Assembly: GCA_009760855.2 (NCBI GenBank)
Contig: WPIO01000176.1
Location: forward strand, 482,001 to 546,000
Source: Cristatella mucedo
Taxonomy: Eukaryota > Bryozoa > Phylactolaemata > Cristatellidae
Length of the DNA stretch: 64,000 nucleotides
Direction of reading: 5' to 3'
Shown: positions 1 through 10,965 of the stretch, in pieces
Layout: each line of letters starts with the position of its first letter
Position numbering within the stretch: position 1 is the stretch's first letter
Translations under genes and position numbers: made by a program
The notes under the pieces: model-generated
The model's input: only the letters and a program-made list of their open reading frames with translations
What the model was told of the DNA's origin: nothing
Databases searched by the model: none

Positions 1-57
1 AAGCGGGCGCGAGCTTGTAGCCACAGCGCTGAGCGCCGCCGCCGAGCATACAGCCGC

Positions 58-2758
58 CTATACTTCGCTGAGCTTAAGATGCGACAATGCGTAGGGAGTA
101 GACAAGCGGCTCCGTCGGAGCCGCTTCAACAGACATCTCAGCGAGAAAGCAGCCACCACGATGCCAAGAATCGCAACTACAGCAGACAGAATTACGACCA
201 CTAGAGTAGGCTTAAGCTTTTCCGACGGCAGCAGCTTGACGGGTGCCGCAGTTGTCGGCCGATGTTTTTCGCGGTCGACACAGCTACTAGATACTAGACT
301 AATGCTCGCCAGCTGAGATGGAGCAATTGAACTGGCATTCCGTTCGAACCCAGGTGTGCGTCTAACGCCAGTGGCCGAAACATTGAAATCGAAAGTGACA
401 GTTGCTTCTGACTCATCACTGCCCCGTGACGAGAGTGCACTGCTCATCTCTGTCGTTCCCAAGTCGAGAACGCGACCGGCAGAGACTGCTTCTAGGCTCA
501 CAGAAGGTTTGCTTGAAGATGCTGCAGCAGTGACCACGCCTCCATTATTGCTTCGGATCGAAACATCCGCTGTCGTCCTGTAAGCAAAATCGTTCGCGAT
601 GTCGGCATACGTCGTGCTTGCTCCACTGACTCCAGGCGTCGTAAAGCTGTCAGTCGAAGGCTCAGTGTTGGCGGTCTGATGACCCGTTTGCTCACGCTCC
701 GTGAACTCTGAGGGGCTTTCAGAAACCTCAAAGTGCACCGTAATTCCGCCGTTGGAAGTGGAAACGTGTCGGATGATGGTGCTCGATTCTCCTGCCGCCG
801 TACTGTTAACCTTGATTGGTGTGGAAACTGAGACCGAGACGTCGCTGCTGACAAGGGCACGCATCGTCGACGACGTTGAGCCGTTCGATCCGATTCCAAT
901 GTAGTTTTCTGCAGCGACCGTTAGCCAGCGTTCAAAAGCGAAGCACGCAAATGTGGCTGGCTTTACATTAATTTCCTTAAAGCCAGCAGGCAGGCAGTAT
1001 CCACCCGTCGCAGTAGGCCAGGCCAAGCTTGCTCATTGATGTAATTACGCACACAGAGATGCATAAATATATACAAATACACTAGTACACAGATGTGTGA
1101 GCATGCACATACAGTCACAAACACACACAGAGGCGAAGACATACCTAAACCCACGCACGCAGACATATACACAAACATATACACGCACAGACACACACAC
1201 ACACAAGCACACACGCACACACAAACATGCACTATAACAGAAAGTGCAATAGCATGACCGAAATCCGACACATTCAGTCACCAGCCCAAGCCGCCTAGTG
1301 AAATATGTGCTGTTCATATTCAGATTAGAACACGAGTTACAGCCAACCAATGAAGCAGCGTATGGCACTGCTAGTGGCAGACGCTTACCGAGTGCTTCTA
1401 GGCTGACAGAAGCTTTGCCAGAAGGTGCTGCAGTAATGACAAAGCCTCCATTTTGGTTGCCGATCGAAGCATTCGCTGTTGTTCTGGAAGCAAAATCGTT
1501 CACGATATCGGCATACGTCGTGTTTGCTCTACCAACTTCGGGCGTCGTAAAGCTGTCGGTCGAAGGCTCAGTGATGGCCGTCTGATGACCCGTTAGCTCA
1601 TGCTCCGTGACCTCTGAGGGGCTTTGAGAAGTCTCAAAGTGTACCGTAACTGCGCTGTTGGCAGTGGAAACGTGCCGGATGTCGGTGCTCGATTCTCCTG
1701 CCGCCGTACTGTTAACCTTGATTGGTGTGGAAACTGAGATCGAGACGTCGCTGCCGACCAGGGCACGCAACGCCGACGGCGTTGAGCCGTCCGATCCAAT
1801 GCCACCGTAGTACTCTGCAGCGACCGTTAGCCAGCGTTCAAATGCGAAGCACGCAAATGTGGCTGGCTTTACATTCGTTTCCTTTCAGCCAGCAGGCATG
1901 CAGTACCCACCTGTCGATGTTGACTCGGCCAAACTAGCTCATCGATGCAATTGCACACGCACGAACGCATGCGCCCGCGCGCACACACACACACACATGC
2001 ACGCGCATAAACATGTTCAAATACACTCGTATATGTATGTGTGTGCATTCACATACACGCACGCACGCGCACACAAACGCACACATGCACGCACATACAG
2101 AGACGCAGACGCACACACAAACGCGCGAATAACTATACCAAAAATGCGCGAGCATGATCTAAATAAGAAAAATTCAGTCACTAGCCCAATGCGCCAATAT
2201 GAGCTATTTCTATTCAGATTTGAATCCGAGTTACGGCCAACCAGGGAAACAGCATGTAGCGAGTGACAGACGCTCACCGAATGCCTGCATAGTCGTCGCT
2301 CCAGCAGCCAACAGCTCTGTAGTCTGCTGTTCTATGTCATTTGCTGTGTACGGCAGATCGCTCACCTCGCGCCGAACACGGACCAGCCAAGTGTCCTTGG
2401 CCTACAAGGGAATTTACCAGATCGCACGTTGACCGCGAGGCCTCGCGCCGGACCAGCACTGCTCTTTTTCCGCCGCTGGCAATTTGGAACCATTTTTACT
2501 AACTTGCGCGATATTGGAGTGACGAGCCACGTGATTTCCCGTGATGATCGGCGATCGGTCAGGCATCTGATGCAGGCCTACAAATGCTGATGATTTTAAG
2601 AGAGAAACGACGGACCGACTGCACGCTCACAAGGTCGCGCTCACAAGGTCGCATTCGTTGGCATTACCTGGTACATCGCTGGCCAAGCCAGCAGCTGCGC
2701 CATGCAGTGGTAGAAGGCACAGCAGCGCCAGCAGAGTCCTGCGGCTGGCCGCGGTCAT
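58..2758 (-). CDS. Single-pass Ser/Thr-rich membrane protein, four-exon gene
   Basis: Reconstructed minus-strand gene. Exons are 2645-2758, 2278-2401, 1389-1814 and 58-908 (stop at 58-60). Junction phases are 0, 1 and 1, giving 504 residues without a frame break. Exon 1 encodes a signal peptide (MTAASRR, then a Leu-rich core ending HGAAAG). Exon 2 gives about 41 residues (LVRVRREVSDLPYTANDIEQ). Exons 3 and 4 carry duplicated Ser/Thr-rich ectodomain units with shared motifs (STPIKVNSTAAGESST, TEPSTDSFTTP). A hydrophobic helix at about residues 457-478 is followed by a basic tail (LKRLRRSRLS) ending in LSHLKLSEV. The product is probably a type I cell-surface glycoprotein. I recognise no catalytic domain and assign no ligand or function. 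Splice sites are by eye. A second donor in exon 1 (after 2668, phase 1) does not match the phase of exon 2, so the donor after 2645 is preferred. Confidence 0.72.
1075..1230. repeat. (CA)n-rich microsatellite in intron 3
   Basis: Interrupted CA/CACG dinucleotide tract inside the intron between exons 3 and 4 of the membrane protein gene. It has a homologous counterpart in the next intron. Confidence 0.9.
1955..2130. repeat. (CA)n/(CACG)n microsatellite in intron 2
   Basis: Interrupted CA-rich tract in the intron between exons 2 and 3. It is the duplicated partner of the tract at about 1.1-1.2 kb. Confidence 0.9.
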
Positions 2759-2775
2759 TGCTGCCAGTCTGCAGA
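2759..2775 (-). promoter_or_regulatory. 3' splice acceptor just upstream of start codon
   Basis: Reading the minus strand, TTTCTGCAG ends at 2769 and the exon would start at 2768, only 10 nt before the ATG at 2758. This is either the end of a 5'UTR intron or a trans-splice acceptor. The same arrangement occurs at the second membrane protein gene. Confidence 0.5.
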
Positions 2776-3285
2776 AATACAATTAAGCAGCAATGAAACT
2801 GAAGGCGCTCGCTTGCTCCTCTTTACACGGCCCAGCTGCTCAGTCTTGTCTGCGTCTGGCGGCGAGGACTTTAGCAGCGTCCAGCACGGCTCGCGCGAAA
2901 GCGTGCGGCCGGCAACAGCTCGAGCGTCGCAGCGTGCGGCCGCAACAGCTCGAGCGTCGCGCGTTTGTCACGATCTCGTCTGTCTTTGGGCGACAGCGAC
3001 CGTGCAGCACAAGCGACGCTTGCATATCCGAATGGCTCCCAGATTTCTGAGTATTAGCGGGAGATGGTCAAGTTAACTAGGCTGAATATGGCAACGCTGT
3101 GCAGGCTAGTCGTTCTGCATGCAGTCAGTCAGCCGTCGCAAGGCAGGGTTGCAGCTCGAGGCGTGCAGCGCTGACGAATTAGCCTTAGATTTCGAGACTT
3201 TCGAGTGTCGGCAGCAAACTCGATTGCATTGAAACCGGTTCGCTGTGCCTCGCGTCGCAAACTAGTGGCGCGGACGCCAACGCGA
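2775..3285. other. Intergenic DNA, no gene seen
   Basis: Upstream flank of the membrane protein gene. The only structure seen is a short imperfect tandem duplication of about 31 bp (GTGCGGCC...CAACAGCTCGAGCGTCGC, about 2900-2960). No convincing exon was seen. Confidence 0.5.
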
Positions 3286-3501
3286 AGGTGCTTATGCGTG
3301 CTGACACTGTGCATGCTGCCACTAACCACATTTGCATGCTGACGCTGTGCATGTCACCCCTAACCACGTTGTTCATGTTGTTAATCAAGCATGATATTAC
3401 TCACGATTCAATCGCGCTTCCCTTTGCAGCAAATGTAAAGCGCCTAGGAAGAGATTGAGTTCTCTGAGGGCGCTTTATCGAGTGTATTGTTATTATTATT
3501 A
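3286..3501 (+). mobile_element. LINE family A, 3' end only
   Basis: Severely 5'-truncated copy. It keeps only the 3' untranslated block (GTGCTTATGCGTGCTGACACTG onward), the stem-loop (AAAGCGCCTAG...GGGCGCTTT) and a short (TTA)n tail. The same sequence follows reverse transcriptase fragments elsewhere in the window, which identifies the family. Confidence 0.85.
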
Positions 3502-3701
3502 AGGTCATTCTCGAGCAGTACTTGGTAGCCAGATCGACCGCTGCTGCTGGCGCCGGTAGCAGCAGCGGTGGGCGGCATCCGGTCGGGTTGGCACAAAGTA
3601 CGCGTAACTGCTCGCGCCACGGAATTCGGGTTGACCCAGCCACAGAAGCACAGGTGACTAGATCCTACCAGCAGTGACACAGCGGGATTTACGGAATGGC
3701 A

Positions 3702-3761
3702 AATAATAATAATTACATATATTTGCACAGCGCCCTCAGAGAACTGAATCTCTCTCTCCCT

Positions 3762-3802
<41 letters not shown>

Positions 3803-3820
3803 CACTTTACAGATGCTGCG
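3702..3820 (-). mobile_element. LINE family A 3' tail with internal (CT)n expansion
   Basis: On the plus strand (AAT)n is followed by GCGCCCTCAGAGAACT and AATCTCT, which is the family A stem-loop read backwards. The CTCTTTCT segment of the loop is replaced by about 50 nt of CT/CCT repeat (about 3750-3799) before GGCACTTTACAGATGCTGC resumes the element. Confidence 0.75.
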
Positions 3821-3829
3821 TTTAAAGCA

Positions 3830-6300
3830 CTGCCAAAATGTCTGGCTGTAACTGTCGCAAGCAGCAGGCACTGGCGAACGAAGCTGCCACCCGCTGCAGC
3901 ACGCAGCGGCAGCCAAATCCGACTGCCGAATCCGCGCCGACGCGGGAGGCACGACCGGGCACTGACCGCTCGCTTGGAGGAGGGTCGGCAGCCGCACAAT
4001 AGACGTCGGGGACATTGAGTCACCGCACACCGGTCTCCGTCTCCCGCTCCCCGACGGACTGCGACGCGTACGACCGCCGTCTCCATCGGCAGAGTACCGG
4101 GCCCGCGCGCCGCTCCGCGTGCGACGCGCTATAGCGGAAGCGCGACGGAACGCCATCCCGCCGTCAGACTCGTGCGGCTGTCGCGCGCCGAGCAGCAGCC
4201 GACCGCCGCTTCCCGGCCTGCGTTGAGCCGTCGACGGTCGTCGACGGTCGGCTGCCGTCGCGCCCGCCCGCGCCGTCTACCGAGCGACGGCGGGGGCCAC
4301 TCCGAGACCACTCGCACGCCGGCCTCGCACGCGCGCGCTCTACGCGGCGGCCGGGGCCGAGGAGCGAGTTCGCGGCGGCCACAGGTCGCCCTACGCCTAC
4401 GTCGGCGCCGCCATCGCCGAGACCCCGGCGATGGCGGCGCCGTTACGCGACTGCGGGGCGTCTTTTTTTCTCGAAATTTCGGCCGTCCTATCGCATGCCG
4501 CGGACGCGGAGCCGCACGGCTGCGCGCGGCGCGCGCAGACAGAGTCGCCGTCGAAGCTCGCTCTCCGCCTCAGCGCCTCAGCCCGCTGGCCGGCCGGCGC
4601 CCCAAGGCCGGCGCCCACGTGCGCGAGCCCGCCGGCCTTGGGGGCCGGCGGGCTCGACGAGACCCGCTCGCCCGGTCGCTCGCCGGCCGGACGCTTCGTG
4701 TGCAGCGTCGAGCGAGCGAATGGCGCGCGCAGCTCGACGGCGCGCGCTTACCGTTTGGCTCGGCGCGGTCGGAAAGCGTCGGTGCGCGCTGCAGGCGGCG
4801 ATACGGAGAGGAGCCGACCGTCGTAGAGGCCCGTGCGCGACGCCCGTGGCTGACTCACGTATGGCGGGCGGTCTTCCGGCCGAGGCTGTATCAGTGCGCC
4901 GGCGCCGCGACACGCCCGCTTTGCCGTCGCACTTGGCGGGTAAACGGAGGAGCCAGTCTGAGGCGAAATAATTAAGAAAGAAAAAAAAATACAATTCAGC
5001 TTTAAGCGCGAGCGCTAATTCGACAATGCATCTCTAGGCTGCGCCGCCAAACGAAGCGCCGGCCTATCGCTCGCGTGGGGGTTCTCGGCTTCCGGCGAGC
5101 AGTCAATGCGGGACTGCGACCCACCCTCCACCATCCCGCCCCGACCCCTACTGCTTGGCCGCTTGACCGGAGCGCGTCCGTTTGCGTCCTCGCTAAGCCG
5201 ACGCGGGCTTAAGCTCAATGCGTACGGCGGCTCGCCGCCGCCGCCGCCACCGACCGGCTGAACGGGCTCCCGGCCCACGACTTTCTTCGGGCGCCCCGCG
5301 GTTATCGGAGACGTCGCGCTGCCGTCGCCCGACTCTCATGGTCTCCGCCGCCGCCGCCGAGCTGCGCCACGGGGTGACGGCCATCCAACGCTCGGCGTGA
5401 ACGCACTGCGCGCCGAGCGAGCCGAGCGATGCGGCGCGGCGCCGCGGCCCGGAGGCAGCGGAGTGGAGTGAAAAGACGCCGCCGCCGCGACGCACTCGCA
5501 CGCAAGTTCAACTCCCCGGACGTTGGCGCGAAGGCCTGTCAGTGTCGCCTGAGTGAGGCTGCGCGCACGGTGGAATGGCACGCTGCATGGCAGGCGGGAT
5601 GACCCAATTAAGGTCTCGTCGTCAGACGTCGTCAGACGGCCTCGTCGTCAGACGGCGGCCGTGCGCTCGTGTCGCCCCGGCGTCGAAATTTTGCGAGCCA
5701 AAATGTGGCGGCCCGCATCAACTCGGTTTGGGTGAGCGTCCGAAATTGACCGAGCCGCGGGCACTCGGCGTAGCGAAGCGGTGCCCGCGGCGCAGTGCAG
5801 TGCGCGCGCAAGGAAAACGCGCCGCTAGCTCGGCCCAATGGCGGCGCGCTGCGGTACGCTATCGTGCCGCCTTCGCTCGCGCGCGGGCCCTCCGCCGCCG
5901 GCGCCGCCTCCACTTCGCCCGGCTTCCGAGTTGGCCCCGCGAAAACCTCCCCCGCAGTGCAAGAGCGCTCTCCGGCGCGCGCCGGTGGCGGCTTCTCTGC
6001 CACGTTGCACTTGGCTCGAGGGCGCGCGCCGACGCGGCAATGCGACAATGCGACGCATCGCCGCGTCGGCGCGAATGAATTCTGCGAACGCACCGCCGCG
6101 AGCGCGCGTGCGCCGTTGACAGCAAACTCGAGCCTCTCGCCGAGCGGCGGCGGCGGCTCTCCAAATCGCTGCTCGTAGTGCGTTGCGTTGCAGCATAACT
6201 ATTCCGCCCAGATTACCCGGCCGCGCGACCGTTGGTCGCGCGGTCTCTTCCGGCTCTATTCGAAGGCGGAGCGGCTTCTCTGAACGATCGGAGCGGAACC
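3830..6300. other. GC- and CpG-rich segment, no gene resolved
   Basis: About 2.4 kb of strongly GC-rich, CpG-dense DNA with many overlapping open frames on both strands, as expected from base composition alone. No family motif or ordered splice sites were recognised. It contains a 14-bp-arm inverted repeat (4624-4656) and short direct repeats of CGTCGTCAGACG (about 5617-5655). It could be a CpG island or promoter region or a GC-rich repeat. Confidence 0.5.
4624..4656. repeat. Inverted repeat, 14-bp perfect arms
   Basis: Arms CGAGCCCGCCGGCC (4624-4637) and GGCCGGCGGGCTCG (4643-4656) are separated by TTGGG. Composed only of G, C and one A/T pair per arm, it would form a stable hairpin. Confidence 0.85.
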
Positions 6301-6308
6301 AAGGTCGC

Positions 6309-6480
6309 GCTGGTTTACTAGCCCAGCGTTTAAGGTGCTCGTCTTGACCAACGCTACGGTTGACACGATTGATGGCCGAGGTCGAGGGCTCGAGAACCGT
6401 GGCGTACGGGCAGCGCGTGAATAGATAGATAAATTTCTACTAGAGCGCTGGTATAAATAATATTATAATATAATATACAT
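6309..6480 (+). mobile_element. SINE1 (tRNA-derived), degraded copy
   Basis: Begins GCTGGTTTACTAGCCCAGCG and TTTAAGGTGCTC (box A region), continues to a B-box-like GAGGGCTCGAGAACC, then a GCGCGTGAATAGATAGAT...GAGCGCT tail and AT-rich end. It matches the copies at 14.6 and 53.3 kb in the same order, with several substitutions. Confidence 0.65.
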
Positions 6481-6503
6481 ACTAATATAATGTAGTAAAA
6501 ATG

Positions 6504-6651
6504 AACCATGTTATTCATGTTGTTTATCAAGCACGATATTACTCACCATTCAATTGCATTTTCCTCTGCAGCAAATGTAAAGCGCCTAGAAAGATATTGA
6601 GTTCTCTGAGGGCACTTTACCACGTGCATTATTATTATTATATTATTATTA
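6504..6651 (+). mobile_element. LINE family A, 3' tail
   Basis: Short truncated copy running from AACCATGTTATTCATG through the stem-loop (AAAGCGCCTAGAAAG...GGCACTTT) to (TTA)n. No coding sequence is retained. Confidence 0.85.
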
Positions 6652-6824
6652 CTTATAAGGTAGCGGACGAATGGCGGCCGTCCACATATGTAGTGAGTCG
6701 CCGGCCCCTACGCGTGCAGGACCACGTGGGTGGTCTGACTCTCTTATGCCAATGAAGACATTGAGGGGTCGATGGCAGGCCTTGGTACAAAAACATTATT
6801 GTTGTATTGTCAGTTTTCAAAGCT

Positions 6825-6831
<7 letters not shown>

Positions 6832-6901
<70 letters not shown>
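6832..6901. repeat. (AT)n microsatellite
   Basis: About 70 nt of uninterrupted AT dinucleotide. Confidence 0.98.
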
Positions 6902-6904
<3 letters not shown>

Positions 6905-6935
6905 ATAGCAAACCACACAATATATTGTTTATAGT

Positions 6936-7413
6936 AATTTCTTACGCTGACCCACAAGGCCCGCCACTGCTTGGCTCCTTCGTACCTAGCTGAACTGCTG
7001 CATCCGTTTCAGCCTGTTCGCTCTCTCAGGTCCTGTGTGGCCAATAAATTGGCAGTCCAATTCCTCCGCTTAAAGACAGTTGGCGACAGAAGCTTTAGCT
7101 CTGCAGGTCCTAGGCTGTGGAACTCGCTTCCACAATTCTTACGCAACGACAACTACTCTCCTACTGCCGACTATGGCACATCCTTTTCAGCAGTCCTGAG
7201 CTGCTACTTCTATTCCACTCACTACCTCAACTGCTTTCCTGACTCTGAATTCCCACTTTCTCTTTGTTGCGTGAGACGAAGACTGTTGGCTACCGAATGC
7301 GTACCGAAAGCCGCTTAGGCTGTGAGTGGGCTATACAAAACTCTCCTGCGTAACACCCACATGGTCTTTATGACTTTGTGGAGTTACAGACGGAGATACA
7401 TTACATTATATTG
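6936..7413 (+). mobile_element. LINE family B, 3' end with ORF2 C-terminus
   Basis: Encodes the conserved extreme C-terminus of an L2/CR1-group ORF2 (SYLAELLHPFQPVRSLRS, then FLRLKTVGDRSFSS and WNSLPQFLRN), followed by a 3'UTR and a terminal ACATTACATTA repeat. The full-length protein would be endonuclease plus reverse transcriptase; only the tail after the reverse transcriptase domain remains here. Related copies lie at 11.2, 19.1, 22.0 and 37.6-40.6 kb. Confidence 0.8.
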
Positions 7414-8167
7414 TTGTCGTCGATATCGAAGTAAAAAATTATGAAATTGTGCCTATCAAATACGCTGCACGTAATCACTCAGTCCGCGAACCACACAATG
7501 CGGTCAGACTCAGGTCTTTGGAAGTGCTTTTGAAACTTAAAAAATTAAAAATTACACTATCCCACGAGTATTGCAATAACGTTAACATTGTTGATTTGGA
7601 CGGTACAGTAAATTGATAGTATTACGATACGCAATACAATATATTTTCAAAGATACAGTCCAATAAATTGTCCCATGAACATATTTTTTCCGAGGTCTGG
7701 TCGACGGGCGACGCCGCCAGAGATGGCGCTAAACGGTGGGCGGTGCTACGTCCACCCAACCCTCGACGACGCAAGCGGCGTCAAAGTGCGCGCGAGACGT
7801 GCACTCCGACACGACGGCCCATGACGCATCGGTCGTCAAACGGTAAGAGCCGCGCGCCCCCAAAGACGCCGCAAGCAGCACTATAAGCGGCTCAGCTGAA
7901 GCGTGACGGGGCGTGGCTTTGCCGCCTGCTCGGCTGATTCGGCGGCGGCGGCGGCGATAACTCGCCGAAAGCTTATGGCCGCCTGCTCGGCCGACTCGGC
8001 GCGACGACTGCCGAGCGTCGGTGAAAAGAGTTCCCTCCCGCCAGACGTTCTCCGTTGCGCAAAAGTATAGGTCAGAGGTCGTATATAAATGTGGTCATGC
8101 AACAAGAATCTAAGCTGTTCAGGAGCCGGCGTTTCGTCCGCCTCTTTACACGATCGGTCTCAACTTG
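7414..8167. other. Unassigned DNA
   Basis: No gene recognised. The second half is GC-rich and holds a direct repeat of GCCGCCTGCTCGGC followed by GACTCGGCG/GATTCGGCG (about 7920-8000). Confidence 0.4.
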
Positions 8168-8249
8168 TAATGTAATGTGGTATCTCCATCTGTAACTCCA
8201 CAAAGCCACATAGACTATGGGAGTGTTACGCAGGAGAGTTTTGCATAGC
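8168..8249 (-). mobile_element. LINE family B 3' tail fragment
   Basis: AATGTAATGTGGTATCTCCATCTGTAACTC and the following CACAAAGCC...GGGAGTGTTACGCAGGAGAG are the reverse complement of the family B 3' end. It abuts the family A copy that begins near 8278. Confidence 0.75.
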
Positions 8250-8277
8250 ACTTTACAGATGCTGCACATCGAAGCTT

Positions 8278-10112
8278 CAAACCTTGCTAGTAAGTTCCAG
8301 TCTGGCTTTAGAGCTAATCACTCCACAGAGTCAGCATTGCTTAGGGTGAACAACGACCTATTTAGGAATGCAGACATGGGTAGAGTGTCTCTGCTTGTTT
8401 TGCTCGATCTTTCGGCAGCTTTTGATACCATCGATCACAAAGTTCTTCTAGAGAGCCTCTCATCTCGCCTGGGCATCACTGGCACTGCTCTGCAGTGGTC
8501 CAGGTCCTATCTCAGTGGGAGACTCCAGAGTATTGACGTGAATGGACAAAGATCATCTGAAGTACCTCTGAAATATGGAGTACCTCAGGGCTCCGTGCTA
8601 GTCCGGTTCTTTTCACGGTTTATACTCTCCCTCTTGCTGATGTGATTGCCAAGCACAATCTAGGCTTGCACTTCTATGCGGATGACACTCAGTTGTACCA
8701 TTGCTTTGATCCCTCCCAGCCTCCGAGCACCTCAAATTCTCTAAACTCACTTGCTGCATGTATCGATGACATCCGCGTATGGATGGCAGCAAATTTTCTA
8801 AAACTAAACGATGATAAAACTTACTTATTAGTTATGGGCAAACCCAGTCTGATTCAGAAATTGGAAAGGCTGACGCTCAAAATTGGCTCTGCCAGCATAT
8901 CTCCAGTTGAATCAGCTCGACATCTAGGTGTCATGTTCCAAAGTGACCTCTCGTTAGACGACCACATCAGCTCCACAGTCAATCTGCCTACTGCCAGCTT
9001 CATAATATCGCTAAAATTCGGGCTGTTTTAGATAAGGATACAACATCCAAGTTGGTCCATGCATTCGTGACATCCCGTCTTGACTTCTGCAACTCGCTGC
9101 TTGCTGGCCTACCAGCATATGCGATCAGGCGATTGCAGCTGGTGCAAAAGCACCGAGTGAGTGCAGATGCCCCGCTACATGTGACCTGCACCGGCCGGAG
9201 TTGCCGGAGTCTTATGTGGAATTCATTGGGCATAGCTATCCAAGAGAACTTGATCTCTATTCAGGCGCTTCGCATGTGCGCCGCGAGGCTCAAGCCCACG
9301 ACCTCGGCCATACCTTCTTCGGGGCGAGCATTTAGCTTCATAACATTGCTAAAATTAGGGCTTGTTTACATAAGGATACCACGTCCAAGTTGGTCCATGC
9401 ATTCGTGACATCTCGTCTCGACTTCTGCAACTCACTGCTTACTGGCCTACCAGCATGTGCGATCAGGCGATTGCAGCTGGTGCAAAACTCTGCAGCTAGG
9501 CTTGTCTGTCGTGAGCGTCGCAGTTGCCACATTACTCCACTTCTCGCCGACCTGCACTGGTTACCAGTCAAGCAACGGATTGACTTCAAGGTTTTGTCGC
9601 TCACTTTTAGGTCTCTTCATTCTATGGCTCCGGCCTATCTTTCAGATATACTACCCCATCAGGCAAAGCATCGTACCACTCGCTTTTCGGAATCCAACAG
9701 TCTAGAAATACCTCGTACAAACCTTAAATCCTTTGGAGACCGTGCATTTAGCTCGTATGCTCCCACAGCCTGGAACTCCCTCCCGACCTGCATCAGAACA
9801 TCCCCTGACCTGACCACATTTAAAAGAAACTTAAAAACATACCTATTTAGGACAGCATTTAGTGGGTCCTTGCGATTCGTCCTCGATGTGCTTATGCGTG
9901 CTGACACTGTTCATGCTGCCACTAACCACATTTGCATGCTCACCCAGTGCATGTAACCCCTAACCATGTTATTCATTTTGTTTGTTTTTCAAGCATGATT
10001 TTACTTACTATTCTATTGCGTATCACTTTGCAGCAAATGTAAAGCACCTAGAAAGAGATTAAGTTCTCTGAGGGCGTTTTATCAAGTGCAATATTATTAT
10101 TATTATTATTAT
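8278..10112 (+). mobile_element. LINE family A copy, split and partly duplicated around a SINE1
   Basis: A 5'-truncated L2/CR1-group retrotransposon. 8278-9149 encodes reverse transcriptase motifs: AAFDTIDHKVLL (first catalytic Asp), a GVPQGSVL block and FYADDTQLY (YADD active site). A frame change occurs near 8610-8640, where GGTCCGG is altered. After a 180-bp interruption (9150-9330), the element restarts upstream of the break, so about 150 bp are present twice (about 8995-9149 and 9333-9487). 9390-9860 then encodes the C-terminal region (LLADLHWLPVKQRIDFK, PTAWNSLPTCIRTSPDL), followed by the stem-loop tail and (TTA)n. Inactive because of frame breaks and truncation. Confidence 0.9.
9215..9330 (-). 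mobile_element. SINE1 fragment inside LINE family A
   Basis: Read on the minus strand it gives TGCTCGCCCCGAAGAAGG, GGTCGTGGGCTTGAGCCTCG (B box), then GAAGCGCCTGAATAGAGATC and AAGTTCTCTT, matching the SINE1 copies at 14.6 and 53.3 kb. The 5' box A end is missing. The 65 bp between 9150 and 9214 are unassigned. Confidence 0.7.
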
Positions 10113-10965
10113 AAGACTGCTCAAAGCCCTCTAATGCGGCACTGCCTGGCATGCTAGAAGTACCTTTTGCAAGTTTTTATATTGACTTTTCTGTTTATCA
10201 CACTGTAGAAATTCCTTCAGAGCCAGGCGCAGGACACCCCCCCCCAGTTAATCTCTGAAACACTCCACAACGGATCCGTGCACTTGCCGATCTACCATTC
10301 TGCATTTATACTAACAACTACCTCAGAATGTAAATAATTTAAGTCCTGAAGTGAACTGAACGTTTTAGAGTCACATGTAGACTTTCGATCGACTCTGTAA
10401 TCAGAAACACGTCACGTCAAAGAGAAGCCAGCGTTTCCAGCCTACTGAGCGAGATTCCCTCAGTAAAAACTTCATCGATCATTGAAGAATTTAAAGCAAT
10501 CCTCAAATTCTAGTAACTTTTTTGGTGCACTTGCTGAATATGGCACTGAAGATTTTCCCCTCCTCAATCAAAGAGTTCAAACGGCTACTGTGATATGAAA
10601 AGAGTTTTTCAAAAAATGCATAAGAAAATTGCAGAAGACAGGTCTTGACTTTGAGGAAGACGCACGCAACCGAAATCTCTAGCCATCCACGTCACAGCAC
10701 GCTCAATGTATTAAGTTTGGGCGGAGGTTTGGGCTGTAGAGTATTTGATTAGCTACCTCGAGCAACTTCACGATCTTACGTTTTGAGTTTATCGTGTCAG
10801 TAAGGATGACTCACTTTTTTATTCGAAGTATGTACCAACTTTCAGACTTATATTTCGGAACGTTTTTGTCTCTTGCATCTTCCAGTATCTGCGTGAGACA
10901 TGATAGATTATAATGCTATTATAAGTGTGCAGGCACTTCCAATTGTGCTTACTCCCTAATATGGG
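10113..10965. other. Unassigned AT-richer DNA
   Basis: No exon, transposon or tandem repeat recognised. One short poly(C) run (CCCCCCCCC) is near 10240. Confidence 0.4.

Larger units (their letters stand above)
480..2280 (-). repeat. Tandem duplication of an exon-intron unit
   Basis: The 5' half of exon 4 plus intron 3 (about 480-1380) is duplicated as exon 3 plus intron 2 (about 1389-2280). Both exons start at the same acceptor (CGGTCGCTGCAG in minus-strand sense) and encode related residues such as STPIKVNSTAAGESST and TEPSTDSFTTP. Homology continues into the introns, which share CTTTACATT...TTCCTT...GCCAGCAGGCA, a (CA)n tract and a block near CATTCAGTCACCAGCCCAA. Exon 3 is 426 nt and phase 1-1, so its duplication preserved the frame. 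Confidence 0.85.

Noticed and set aside
4172..4975. 267-residue open frame in GC-rich DNA
   Set aside because: Several overlapping frames on both strands are equally long, the product is Arg/Ala-rich and there is no domain; explained by base composition.
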